Assembly: GCA_933228675.1 (NCBI GenBank)
Contig: OW121743.1
Coordinates: forward strand, 80,037,995 to 80,101,994
From: Stomorhina lunata
Taxonomy: Eukaryota; Arthropoda; Insecta; Diptera; Rhiniidae
Reading direction: 5' to 3'
Length of the DNA stretch: 64,000 nucleotides
This document shows positions 36,693 through 47,955 of the stretch, one piece after another. Under the pieces are notes generated by a model. That model ran no database searches. It saw only the letters and a list, made by a program, of their open reading frames with translations, and had not been told where the DNA came from. The position numbers and the translations under genes are program-made. Within the stretch, counting starts at the first letter, position 1. Each line of letters starts with the position of its first letter.

Positions 36693-37039
36693 TTATTAGT
36701 TTTGTTTATTTATTTATTATCAGCTTTAAGGAGGGGCTTATCACTTTCAAGTATTATCAGCGTTTCTTTCTGTATCTCACGTATTTTGGACAATTTTTCT
36801 AAAATATTTTTGATATTTTATAGTTCAATATTTTGGGGTGATAATAAAATTGAAATGTTTTGCTTTTATTAAGATAAGATTAAATCAGGTTGTAGATACA
36901 TATTAAATATTAACTTACCACTAAAAACATTAGGTATAAGAGAATTAAGAAAATCTACACAATATATTTCAATATCTCTCCAAAAACGACATAAGAATCT
37001 TTCAAATTCTCTTCTTAAATACCAGTATGATAACCATCA

Positions 37040-37137
37040 CCTTCGATAGCTCAGTTGGTAGAGCGGTGGACTGTAGTGTTCCAAGACATCAAATAGTAGA
37101 TATCCATAGGTCGCTGGTTCAAATCCGGCTCGAAGGA
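37040..37137 (+). tRNA. tRNA:Tyr-GTA: tRNA-Tyr (GTA) with 25-nt intron
   Basis: A complete nuclear tRNA: acceptor CCTTCGA pairs with TCGAAGG, followed by discriminator A. The D arm is GCTC/GAGC, the anticodon stem TGGA/TCCA, the loop CTGTAGA with anticodon GTA, and the T arm GCTGGTTCAAATCCGGC. The intron (37077-37101) follows base 37, the standard site, and the spliced length is 73 nt. Internal A box TAGCTCAGTTGG and B box GGTTCAAATCC (37116-37126) are intact. The intron differs in sequence and length from those of the other three copies here. Confidence 0.96.
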
Positions 37138-37143
37138 TTAGTA

Positions 37144-37150
37144 TTTTTTT
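37144..37150 (+). terminator. Pol III terminator of the tRNA-Tyr gene
   Basis: Seven T residues begin seven bases after the mature 3' end, the usual RNA polymerase III stop signal. Confidence 0.8.
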
Positions 37151-37719
37151 ATTAAAACCTGTTTTTTGTTTAAAGACTTAATTAAATCAATACTTTTTCT
37201 ATCCCTTCTTTTTAATAAAGTTTTAATTTTTTATGTAATTCTTGCAGTTTATTATAATTTTCAATAAATCATTGCATTCGCCCGCAATTTCTGCCTTTAG
37301 CTATTAAAAATATTTATATACAATTTAAAAACACATAATTATTTATGCAGAAAACCTACATGATTTAATCAAAAAACATTTAATTATTTTTAATTTTGCT
37401 TTATTTGTTTCCTGCCTGGTTTGATACTTTTTTTTGTATATTCCAAAAAAAGGACATAATTTGTAATTCATCGCTGAATCCCTGTAATATTAGTACCACG
37501 CAGAACCTATGGATTACAATTTATACAAAAATTATGAAAAATTATTGGACAAATTAACTTAAAGTACCAGCTTAACCGGGCTCGGAGTTTTATTATAAGC
37601 ATTTCAAGGCAAATTTTAAACTTTTCATATATTTAATTTTATAAAGTATATACTGGCGGTACACTTGTTGTTTCTACGTTCATTTGTTTAAAGGAAAAAA
37701 AAAAGTACCAAAAATATTA
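37151..37719. other. AT-rich sequence, no gene recognised
   Basis: I recognise no gene, repeat family or RNA here. Confidence 0.4.
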
Positions 37720-38282
37720 TTCACACATTATTGGTTCTGTTTGTCATTTTTTTTTCCAAAAAGTACCAATTACTTCTTTTTCTTCAGCTGATCAAAACGC
37801 AATTAAAATTTTGTTTCCATACCTATTACTTTAGAAGTTATAACGTTACCAATTTTGTCGCATTTTTATCCCCTAAAAAAGTTTGGTACTAATTAAATTC
37901 GGTACATTTTATTAAAACGCAGTTAACATTTCGTTTCTATTCATATTTCTTTATGAGATGTTGAGTTATAATTTTATTCCTTTTTTTTATCCATTTTGCC
38001 CCCCGAAATCAAAAAAGTACCAAATACGTGTTCAATATTTTTTCATATCTATTGATTGCAGTACAAAGTTCCTTTCTTTATTCTTTGGTTCAAATGATAA
38101 GTGTGGATTAAAAAAACTATTTCCACCCTTTTTTAACCCTTATCGGGCAATAGAACCAAACACCTGTCCGCTTATTTTCATAGCAGTTCCAAACGTAATT
38201 TAAATTTTGTTTCTCTACCTATTACTTTACATATAACGTTTTCGATTTTTCCCCTTTTTACCCCCGGAAAAAGTTTCAAAAG
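37720..38282. repeat. Three degenerate ~90-bp direct repeats
   Basis: Three related blocks at about 37795-37890, 37918-38022 and 38186-38282 share TTTTGTTTC or TTTCGTTTC, then TATTACTTTA or TATTTCTTTA, then GTTATAA or ATATAACG, then a CCCC-containing run ending in AAAAAGT. Single units of AAAAAGTACCAA recur between them. No function or family is recognised; they may be the core of an old element. Confidence 0.5.
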
Positions 38283-38439
38283 TCCCTTCTTACTCGATCT
38301 ATATGACGTTTGAGCCGTTTTCGAGATAGCCATTCTATATACAATTATTGCTCGGTTAAAGATATAAGATGATTATTGTCGAGCATTATATAAACATTTT
38401 TCGTTTTAATTTTCATAAAAATCTACTGAACTTTGAAGG

Positions 38440-38600
38440 CAAAATCTCAATTTCGGGATGCCAGATCTATGGGAGGTACCAAAAATTATGTTTCGATTTT
38501 ATCAATTTTCAATATTTTTGATCCTACTATGTAAAAATTGTTGGTACCGAATTTCATAAAATTTTCTTCAAAATTGCGATCTTTACATTCAGTATAGGGT
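38440..38600 (-). mobile_element. Old divergent DINE-1-like fragment
   Basis: ATCTATGGGAGGTACCAAAA and GAATTTCATAAAATTTTCTT, then AAAATTGCGATC, follow the same order as the reverse complement of the DINE body (CTATGGGAGGTACC ... AAATTTCATCAAATTATC ... AATTGCGACC). No ends are visible. Confidence 0.55.
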
Positions 38601-38960
38601 GAAATCAAAATTTTTCGAACGAAATATATGAAGTTTGAACCTCAACATCTCCGATTTTAATAAAATTTTATGCATTCTCCTAGCTCATATAGTGAAGTTC
38701 TTTAAAATTTTGAATTTCGCTTTGGATTTTATGGCGGTTTAAAGTTCGTTTATTTTAAAATATACACAGATTTTAAAATATTTCACCGCATGTCCTTTAG
38801 TTTAATGTTCTTTAATTAAAAAATTGTGGTGAGTTCGAAAAATCGTAAAATTTTGATTTCAGTCTGAAAGGAATTTTTCAATATTTTACTATTTATAGAG
38901 AAATTTTCAAAAATTCACTCGTTCAAACCATTTGTCATAGAAGTTTTTTTCATTACTCTT
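38601..38960. other. AT-rich sequence, no gene recognised
   Basis: I recognise no gene or RNA here. It may belong to the same old element as the fragment just before it. Confidence 0.35.
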
Positions 38961-38969
38961 GATATCTCT

Positions 38970-39378
38970 TTTGGAAATCTCGGCAAATATTAACTACAAC
39001 CAAGTTACGAATATACAACTCGAATGTCAAGTCCATCCTGGAAATGCACAAATGCCATCTATAAGCGCCTGCAAAACTTTGCAAACAAATGCTTACGGCA
39101 AATCATTAATATATGGTGGCCTAACCGCATAAGAAATGAAAATCTACTTAACGCAACAAATTGATAGCCCACACACTTCGAAGACCAAATACCAACATTG
39201 CACGACAAGCGTTTCATTGGAATCTACAGGGAAGAAGCCGTCGTGATGGTGCAGCTGGTAGAACGTGGAGAAGGTCTTGGAATGACGTATGCCTAACATC
39301 TCGCAATTGAGTCCTATATAAAAGGATGGTTGAGGCCATATACTCAATTAGGAGTCAAGTATAACAGAAGAAGAAGAA
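38970..39378 (+). mobile_element. 5'-truncated RTE-like non-LTR insertion
   Basis: The plus-strand frames recall the C-terminal tail of RTE-type non-LTR polymerases: RLQNFANKCLRQIINIWWPN at about 39068-39127, then a stop and a small gap, then HTLRRPNTNIARQAFHWNLQ and GRTWRRSWNDV up to about 39293. It ends in a GAA simple repeat (about 39367-39379). GATATCTCT flanks it on both sides (38961-38969 and 39379-39387), so it is a target-primed insertion of about 410 bp that was truncated at birth. It cannot move by itself. Confidence 0.82.
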
Positions 39379-39387
39379 GATATCTCT

Positions 39388-40668
39388 AAATCATGGTATT
39401 TGAACGCTTCAACTGCTTCTTCGGCGTTAGCAATTCGTTGACCATGCAGTTTGCCTTTGATATTCCGGAACAAGATGAGGTTATTGGGTGCCAATTTAGA
39501 ACGAAGGATGAATTATGCATACGATATTTTAACTGCTCGAAAATTCACTTGTTTTACAAGATGTGTGAGAGCTCACTAATTTTACGTGCATATTCAGAAT
39601 TTTTACATCTAAAAAATCGGGTTATATGCATTGAGAATTTTAATTTGAAAATTGCATTGAAAATTTTAATTTTTGAAGTCGGATATCTTCAAAACCTTAA
39701 GAGATAGGATATGCATGTCGGAATGTTTGTAGATCTTGATCTAAGTATTTGTTATATAGTATGACTCGGTTGCAAAATGACAACTATATATATCGTTTTA
39801 AGTGATTTATGAGTCTGAAATGCCCTACTCTGGGCGCCGATTGCGCCGCCCAGTAAAAACTAGGCTTTCCAAGTTAAAAAGTGCTGCTCCCCAACATATA
39901 AAGGTTTAGAAGTTGATGACTTATTTTCATAATTTTTTTCCCACTGTGCATTGTCATGATGGAGAACGATTCGTCTTGGGGGTTTAGTTTTACGAAGATT
40001 TCCAGTAAATAAATAATCGTATACAACTTAGTAGCCAAATGAACCACACAGTGGCTAAATGACCCACTTAGCCGAAGACACAGACGTGCTTCTTTCACGA
40101 AAAAGCTTTGTTGGATATAGCTCGTCTTGGAAATCCAAATTTTTCATGATTCTTTTAAATTTTGTACTTGAATAGACTTTTTAATGAGAACAAAATGCAA
40201 AAATTAAAAAAAAAAATCGGCAGCAATCCGACAATTCCCAATTTAGATCCGATATTAGCAAAATTCTAATATCGAATATCTCACATTGCTACACCATATC
40301 TCAGCTAGCAGATTTCGTACATATAAAAATCTTTTATGTCAGATCAAAAATGTGACTTCTGAATCGTTTTTAATTTTAGAAAAACCCTGATAAGTCTACA
40401 GACTCCAAATTTTAAACTTAACTCGACCTATTAACCATACACACCAGGTGTTCCATTTTAAAACCTCAACCGGGAAGTAGTCTAGTTGGATGGAAAATTA
40501 GTTTATCAAATTAGAAACTGTAAAGCCAATACAAGTTAATTTTTTTTTCCTAATATAAAAGGAGCGGAGCAGGGAAAGTTTCTCCGCCATATAAATATTT
40601 TCGACTATCTTGATATAGCTTTTAAACCTTTTGCAACCGATGTTAGTTTTTCAAATATAACTCAAGTA
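39388..40668. other. Unique sequence, no gene recognised
   Basis: A 104-codon frame at 39393-39707 (MVFERFNCFFGVSNSLTMQF onward) starts just after the RTE insertion and matches no family I know. TTTTTTTCCCACTGTGCATTG at about 39938 resembles the inverted motif that borders the satellite at 9.0-11.8 kb. Nothing else is recognised. Confidence 0.35.
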
Positions 40669-41130
40669 TGGGCCGGTGCTTCAAAATATATTTTGGAGCT
40701 TCTCGACCGAGTGCAGGTGAGGGCGAAAGTGCTCATCGGTGACAGTAGGGTATCCAACTCTATTGATTCACTGCAGCACCGTTGCAATGTGGGTTGTGTG
40801 ACCCTGTTCTATCGTTACTACTTTTTAATGTGCTCTAAGGAAATCGGGGAACTCGTACCCGAAACTCGGACTTTTTAGGCAACACACATCATTCTGTTAG
40901 ATCTCATTCCTTCGTGGTCGATTAGCCGGTATACGGAACAACACACTACAGAGAAAATTAGTACTTTAGCCGTACAGTTCGTATGTGGAATTCGCTCTCC
41001 GCGGAAGTTTTCCCTGCCAACTGCAATGAAAGTAAATTCAAATCAAATGTCCACAAACACCACTTCGTCTATCCTCCCTAAGTAGGGGTCACCCCAGAGT
41101 GCTGTTTCTAAATTAAAAAAAAAAAAAAAA
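40669..41130 (+). pseudogene. Non-LTR reverse transcriptase 3' end with poly(A)
   Basis: The C-terminal tail of a non-LTR retrotransposon polymerase: WAGASKYILELLDRVQ, KVLIGDSRVSNSIDSLQHRC and NVGCVTLFYRYYF, then after a frameshift near 40878 THHSVRSHSFVVD, YFSRTVRMWNSLSAEVFPAN and FKSNVHKHHFVYPP up to a TAA at 41079. Two in-frame stops and the frameshift disable it. A 16-A tail lies at 41115-41130. The Jockey/I-like group is likely, but I cannot settle the clade. The copy is 5'-truncated; no target duplication was identified. Confidence 0.85.
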
Positions 41131-41557
41131 CAATAGTCTTATTAAGTTTGGTTAGGCAAAATATCCGGATTAGATCTGGGGGATCTCCTTCATTCCTTTG
41201 TAAAATAACACTTGGTTGTGCAACTTATTAGATAAGTTTGGACAAAATTGATCATAATAGAAGCTGGGGAACTTTATGTTTGATACAAAAAAAAACGCGG
41301 GCAACGCCGGGTCTAGTATATTTAACAAAGATAGCGACGACAGGAGGGAAAACTAAATGAGAGAGAAAAGAGATGCCAGATTAACAATTTACTATCGTAT
41401 TTTTGAAAATTATGTTAAGCAAAGACTCAAACCAATTTGTTCATATTGATCTGCCGAAAACACGCAAAAATATTAGTAATACGATCTCTATGTACCTAAC
41501 GATAGTTAAAGTTAAAGAATAATTGGAAAAAATAATACATTTGATTGCTATAAATTT
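41131..41557. other. Single-copy sequence with a Helitron-like end
   Basis: AACGCGGGCAACGCCGGGTC at about 41293-41312 followed by TAGTA resembles the 3' end of canonical Helitrons: a GC-rich stem, then CTAG before a T. The same core occurs at about 32697. No matching 5' end or Helitron coding was found. Confidence 0.4.
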
Positions 41558-44126
41558 TTATACCCTTCACCAATAGGTGAAAGGGTATTATAAGTTTGTG
41601 ATTCCGTTTGTAATTTTTTTATTAGTGATCGTAGACCCCATAAAAATTATACCGATCGACTCAGAATCGGGAGGAGAATCGATTAAGCGATGTCCTGTTG
41701 AAATCAAGTTTCTGATGCCCCTGGAGGATGGACTTACATAAATTATATATCAGATTTTAGAAAATTCTCCCGCAATGAACGCTATTAAATTTCATTAAAA
41801 TCGGTTTATAAACACCGAAAATATCGAAAAAATACCAAAAATTAGACAAAAATTTGAAAATTTTTGATTGAAACACACTTTTAAATAACAAGAGAAAAAA
41901 GATACTCCTGGTGTACATGTGATAATATGTTATATATCAGATTGTAGGAAATATTTTTCCAAAGCACTCTGTAAAATTTTATCAAAATCGGTCCATAAAC
42001 AACTGAGATATCGCCAAAACACTGTATTTGATGTATCGCAAATTGCCCAAAGTACACATTAGAGAATGTTTGTTGAAAAAATTAAATGCAGAAATAGGAA
42101 AAACTATCCTCCTTTAGTACGGACCTACATAAATTTTATATCAGATTTTAGGAAATTCCCCCACCAAGCACGTTATTAAATTTTATCAAAAGCGGTCTAT
42201 AAACAATTGAGATATCGCCATAACACTACATTTGATGTTCAGCAAATTGCCCAAAGTACGTGTCTAAGAAATTTTGTTTACATTTTGTAAGTATTGTTTC
42301 AGCGATATCTCAGGTGTTTATGGACCGATTGTGATGAAATTTGACATCGTTCTTTATGGGAGGATTTTCTAAAATCTGATATATATACTCCACAAATCTG
42401 ATTATGAATACCATTCAAATTGTACCGATCAACTCAGAATCGGCACAAGAATCGATTTCGCGACCTCCGTCCGTCCGTCTGTTTGTTTGCCCGTCCGTCC
42501 GTCTGTTTGTTTGTGCGTCCGTCTACATGTCCGTCCGTCTACCTGTCTGTCCTTTTTTCTGTTGTAGTCAAGTTTTTGGAGCTCCTGTTTTGTCGATATC
42601 TCAGATGTTTATTTTGATGAAGTTTAATAGCGTCCTTCGCAGGGGATTATCTAAATCCTGATGCATTCTGTAATTTGTGGTAGATATAATTTAGCGTTTA
42701 AGCGATGGTGTTTTGATCGACAATGTTGAAATTCAGGGTGGGACAATTCAGGAGCTCCACAAATCTGGTTTTAGCAGACAGACACACTGCATTTATCTTA
42801 ATTTTGTGTCTGACTTTTGAACATTATGATAACATTTGAGAATGTATTATATATCAAATTATAGGTATTCTTCCTAGGAAGTACAAAAATGCAGCTAATT
42901 ACATGATATCCGTTCAAAACCTACATATGTATGTATCTCACATATCAACAAAAATTTAAATTTTTTAATTGCAATTGGGAGAAATCCGTTCACGTTTGAC
43001 AATTGATCCGTATAACTTCGCCTAAGGCAATCTCTTAGTAGCTAATAAATGACAAATTATAATAGATACGATGATGACATTTAGTATAAAGACGTTGTAC
43101 AATATTGATATTCAGGACAATAGCGCCTAAAATAAACTTTCTAGAGGGACAACATTTGACAAAAGTATTTCTGATCTCTTGAAAAGTTCGATATTGAAAA
43201 TGGGCGAGCTCTATTCACATTTAGTGAAATCTCCCATATAAACCCGACCGGGAATCGATTTAATGCTGATAAATTAAATCACATTAAAATTGCATAAAGA
43301 ACTAGAGCAAAACTTTCCAAACATCCATCGGACAGATCGAAAGAACTATACATCCCAAATATTATTGATGAAGTGTTCATTTTAATTAATTAACTAACTT
43401 CAAATTAATAAGTAAACTTTTCCGACAAAGCTGATAACCATCCATTCAAAAGCTATATATTTCACGTATGTATCTAAAACTAAGAGTGTATACTCTATAA
43501 TTTTAAGGCTTGTATACATTGACAATCATTGTTAAAGCTTTGACCTAAATCAGTCCGCTAACTTCAGAGTTTTACATAACTAATCAAGAACTTTTACTAG
43601 TTGGATAATTCGTACGAATTAAAGTGCACAACCCTCACTGGGCACAGCGTTTTTGGGTTGCATGTCAGAATACTTAAACTTTATCAAATCGATGTGCTAT
43701 TGCAAATCTAAGGGCATCTACATTTTGAAGCATCTTTTCTGCATGGTTTATCTGGTCTATCGAACTTTATTAAATGTTCGTAAAATATGTGTCTATTTTA
43801 TTTCGAAGCTATTGGCTGGCTTAAATATGCATTCTCTACTTGTAGTCTAGTAATCATTATCTTTCACAAAGGGACCACTTTAGAACCCAAGTGAAGCTTC
43901 CCTAGACATCAGCCACCTGCCCAACCTAACCTTTGGGTGCATAACTATTCTAGATGATGACGCCACCGAAAAGGTTTTCGTTTTCCGACTCTTAATTTTA
44001 AAGACTCTTTGCATATAATACTAGTATAACCAAATATTGCTACGGATTACATTAAGTACTTTTGGAACACCATTGGTGAAGGGTATCCAAGATTCGGCAA
44101 AGCCGAATATACCACTCTTACTTGTT
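41558..44126 (+). mobile_element. Composite DINE-1-like region
   Basis: It begins TATACCCTTCACCAATAGGT (5' hairpin) and ends GGTGAAGGGTATCCAAGATT, the perfect hairpin TTCGGC/GCCGAA (44093-44107) and CTCTTACTTGTT. This is the Drosophila DINE-1 type of terminus, unlike the CGGGCTTGACCG hairpin of the other copies. Inside, a block with TATATATCAGATT, AAATTTTATCAAAA-type sequence and GAGATATCGCC recurs at about 41735-41825, 41930-42020 and 42118-42215, and inverted at about 42295-42390. A second GTCY microsatellite start lies at 42435-42552. At 2.57 kb it is too long for one copy; it is probably tandem and inverted pieces of one variant, with unique sequence at 42900-44050. Confidence 0.7.
42465..42552 (+). 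repeat. (GTCY)n microsatellite
   Basis: Runs of GTCCGTCCGTCTGTTTGT repeat, the microsatellite of mini-me/DINE-1 elements and the longest example in this window. Frames across it give cysteine-, valine- and arginine-rich repeats and are not genes. Confidence 0.9.
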
Positions 44127-44894
44127 TAGATTTACTTCAAATTACTTTATGATAAATAAAATTAGACGATTTTTCGTGTTTGGAGATATCAAACAAAAAT
44201 ATTTATAACGAACATTTCTTTAGTGCTTTTCAAAACCAACAAGAACACTGCACCCCCCTATTGCTCATTCATCACAATCACTGTCATAATAACTTTACTA
44301 CGCCCAACTACATCGGCACCAAACGCATACCGACGTGTAAAATAATACAAAACAACAAATTAAATCTCTAACAATAAAAACAATGAAGTAAAATGACAGT
44401 GAAAACAATTACAGAAAAGTGACTGTAAAGAGTGATAGTGAAATGAATATATGGACCAAAAAGACAATGAAACTAAAAATATTTGGTAGAAAACAAAAAC
44501 CTCAGACTGAAAAAGTTAAAATTGGATATAACAATAACTTTTATATTCGTACAGATAAATATGTAATGGATCATGAACATTCATGTTTTACAACAAAATT
44601 ACAAAAATTCATTCAGGATATTTACAATATGAATACACACATCCATACATACATACAAACATATATGCATACTTTTATTTCACACTATACCCTAAAGGAT
44701 AAATAGACAATGTAACAGGATAATAATGTTGTTGGTGATACGACAATGCGACATTTTTGTCCTCTTTAAAATCCTTAAAAGTAAATGTATCATTCTTGAG
44801 TAAATTTGATAAGAGCCTTTGAAGGATTTAAAAATTAAATACAATTTACAGTAAATTTATTAAAAAAAATGTATTTTTAAAATAAATATCTCAA
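44127..44894. other. Single-copy stretch with a candidate exon
   Basis: It holds the candidate frame described separately (44419-44706), preceded by a C-rich leader-like run and followed by a CATACATACATACAAAC simple repeat (about 44646-44661). Nothing else is recognised. Confidence 0.4.
44419..44706 (+). CDS. Hypothetical short frame, possible exon
   Basis: An open stretch of 95 codons. If the first ATG in good context is used (GTGAAATGAAT, 44443), the product begins MNIWTKKTMKLKIFGRKQKP. The first ~60 residues are lysine-rich and of normal complexity (KIGYNNNFYIRTDKYVMD); the end reads through the CATA simple repeat (HIHTYIQTYMHT) and is unlikely to be protein. No domain, signal peptide or family is recognised. 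No strong splice donor was found before the low-complexity end. It could be the first exon of a long gene, but chance is a real alternative. Confidence 0.25.
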   Translation: MTVKSDSEMNIWTKKTMKLKIFGRKQKPQTEKVKIGYNNNFYIRTDKYVMDHEHSCFTTKLQKFIQDIYNMNTHIHTYIQTYMHTFISHYTLKDK

Positions 44895-47095
44895 AATTTT
44901 TTGTTGTTATAGGAAATTTTAAAAAAAAATTATAATTTTTATAGGAAATTTTTCAAAAATTTCTTAATTTTTATAGGAATTTTTTCAAAAAATTCTTATT
45001 GTTTTAGGAAATTTTTCAAAAATTTCTTATTTTTATAGAAACATTTTCAATAGTTTCTTATTTTAATAGGACATTTTTTAAAAATGCCTTATTTTTCTAG
45101 GAATTTTTTCAAAAATTTCTTAATTTTATGGAAAATTTTTCAAAAACTTCTTAATTTTATTGAAAATTTAAAAAAAAAATCTTATTTTTATAGCAAATTT
45201 TCCAAAATATTATATTTTTATAGGAAAATTTTCAAAAATTTTTTATTTTTATAGGAAAATTTTCAAAAATTTCTTATTTTTATAAAATTTTTTTCAAAAA
45301 TTTCTTATTTTTATAGGAAATTTTTCAAAAATTTCTTATTTTTATAGAAATTTTTTCCAAGTTTTCATATTTTTATAGGAAATTTTGCAAAAATTTCTTA
45401 TTTTTATAGGAAATTTTTCAAAAATTTCTTATTTTGATAGGAATTTTTTCAAAAATGTCTTATTTTTATAGGAATTTTTTCAAAAATGTCTTATTTTTAT
45501 AGGAATTTTTTCAAAAAATTTCTTATTTTTACACAAAATTTTTCAAAAATTTCTTATTATTATAAACAATTTTTCAAAAATGTCCGATTTTTACAAGAAA
45601 TTTAAAAAAAAAAATTTATTTTTTTAATTTTTTTTTTAAAAAACTTCTTAATTTTATTGAAAGTTTAAAATAAAATTCTTATTTTTATAGGAAGTTTTTT
45701 AAAAATTTCTCATTTTTATAGGAAATTTTTCGAAAATTTATAATTTTTATAGGGAGTTTTTCAAAAATTTATTATGTTTATAGGAAATTTTTTAATAATT
45801 TCTCAATTTTATAGGAAATTTTTAAAAAATTTATTATTTTTATACGGATTTTTTTTGTTAAAATTTATTATTTTTATAGGAAATTTTTCAAAAATTTTTT
45901 ATTTTTATATGAAAATTTTTCAAAAATTTTTTATTTGTATAGGTAAATTTTCAAAAATTGCCCATTTTTAGAGGCAATTTTTCAAAAACTTCCTATTTTG
46001 ATAGGAAATTTTTCAAAATATCCTATTTTTATAGCAAATTTTTCAACAATTTCTTATTTTTATAGGACATTTTTCAAAAATTTTTATTTTTATAGGAAAT
46101 TTTTCAAAAATTTCTTTATTTTATTGAAAATTTAAAAAAAATTCTTATTTTTATAGAAAATTTTTCCAAAATTTTATTTTTTTATAGGAAATTTTTAAAA
46201 AAAATTTTATTTTTATAGGAAATTTTTAAAAAATTTCTTATTTTTAAAAACATTTTTTTTTAAATTTCTTATTTTAATAGGAAATTTTTCAAAAAATTCT
46301 TATTTTTATAGGAAATTTTTTCAAATTTTCTTATTTTTAGAGGAAATTTTTAAAAAATTTCTTATTTTTACAGGAAATTTTTAAAAAATTTCTTATTTTT
46401 ACAGGAAATTTTTAAAAAATTTCTTACTTTTATAAGAAGTTTTTCAAAAATTTCTTATTTTTATATGAAATTTTACAAAAGTTTCTTAGTTTTATAGAAA
46501 ATTTTTCAAAAATTTCTTATTTTTATAGGAAAATTTTTCAAAAATTTCTTATTTTTATAGGAATTTTTTTTAAAAATTTCTTATTTTTATAGGAAATTTT
46601 TTAAAAATTTCTTATTTTTATAGGAAATTTTTCAAAAATTTCTTATTTTTATAGGAAATTTTTCAAAAATTTCTTATTTTTATAGGAAATTTTTCAAAAA
46701 TTTCTTATTTAAAAAAAAAATTTTAAAAAATTTCTTATTTTTATAGGAAATTTTTCAAAAATTTCTTATTTTTATACGAAATTTTTCAAAAATTTCTTAT
46801 TTTTATACGAAATTTTTCAAAAGTTTCCTATTTTTATAGGAAATTTTTCAAAAATTTCTTATTTTTATAGGAAATTTTTCAAAAATTTCTTATTTTATAG
46901 GAAATTTTTCAAAAATTTCTTATTTTATAGGAAATTTTTCAAAAATTTCTTATTTTATAGGAAATTTTTCAAAAATTTCTTATTTTTATAGGAAATTTTT
47001 CAAAAATTTCTTATTTTATAGAAAATTCTTAAAAATTACTTATTTTTACAAAAAAAAATATATTTTTACAAAAAAAAATTCTTATTTTTATGGGG
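44895..47095. repeat. AT satellite, ~31-bp unit, forward orientation
   Basis: Head-to-tail units containing TTTCTTATTTTTATAGGAAA and TTTTTCAAAAA. Units at the left are strongly diverged, with indels and altered spacing; those at 46500-47020 are nearly uniform. This gradient resembles homogenisation in the right part and decay at the left edge. Confidence 0.93.
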
Positions 47096-47955
47096 AATTA
47101 TAAACAAATACAAAATATTTCTTCTAAAATTTTGCATCTGATTTGTTCTTAGATTTCATATTTAAATTTCGCTAGCATTTGCATTGGCATTGAAAAATAC
47201 AGACATTTTGGTATCTTTCTGTAAAGAACTTAAAAGACTACGAATGACTGAGTAAGTGAATGATTGACTGAGTATCTTCAATCATTTTGATATAAAATTT
47301 AATAAAATATTGTTAAAACAAAAGAACATCTTGTTGTCCTTAGAACATATTTAGCATGAATTTTCATGCTTCAATATTTCCCAAAAAAATATATAAAATA
47401 AAATAACAGAAAAGAAATGCAAACATTATGAATAACTTGTTTTTGAAAAATGTTATTAAAAGGATATTGAAGGAACAGAGAAGAGAAAAACAAGGACAAC
47501 CTAGAAAAAATCATAACTAAAAAAATTTAAATTTATTTAAATTTACATTTTCTTCACTACTTAATTTCCTATTGAGTGATTTGAAATAAATTCATCGCAA
47601 ATCTCTTTAACTAAAATAATCGCTCAATTCATTTATTAATATTTAGTTTAAAGACGCATTTTAAAACTATCATTCCCATTTATTATGTTGGCATACTTTG
47701 GAATTATTCGAAGCAAAAGTTTGAATAACATTTAGTCATTCAATTACTTGACAAAATAAATTTATATTTGAGCACGTAAATATAAATGTTGGAAAATATA
47801 ATAAAACAGAATGTGAACATTTTACTCGTATCCATGAAATTAATCACATTTTATGATCAAACTTTCCATTTTATTTTGTTCTGGTAAAATTATATTGAAA
47901 ATTGCTTTATGAAATATACACATTTGCAGAGGTTTTCAAATATACAAAAATAGGA
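47096..47955. other. AT-rich sequence between satellites, no gene recognised
   Basis: Single-copy sequence with no coding frame of note. Confidence 0.4.

Noticed and set aside
42404..42661. Cysteine- and arginine-rich frames
   Set aside because: They are translations of the GTCY microsatellite inside a DINE-type element.
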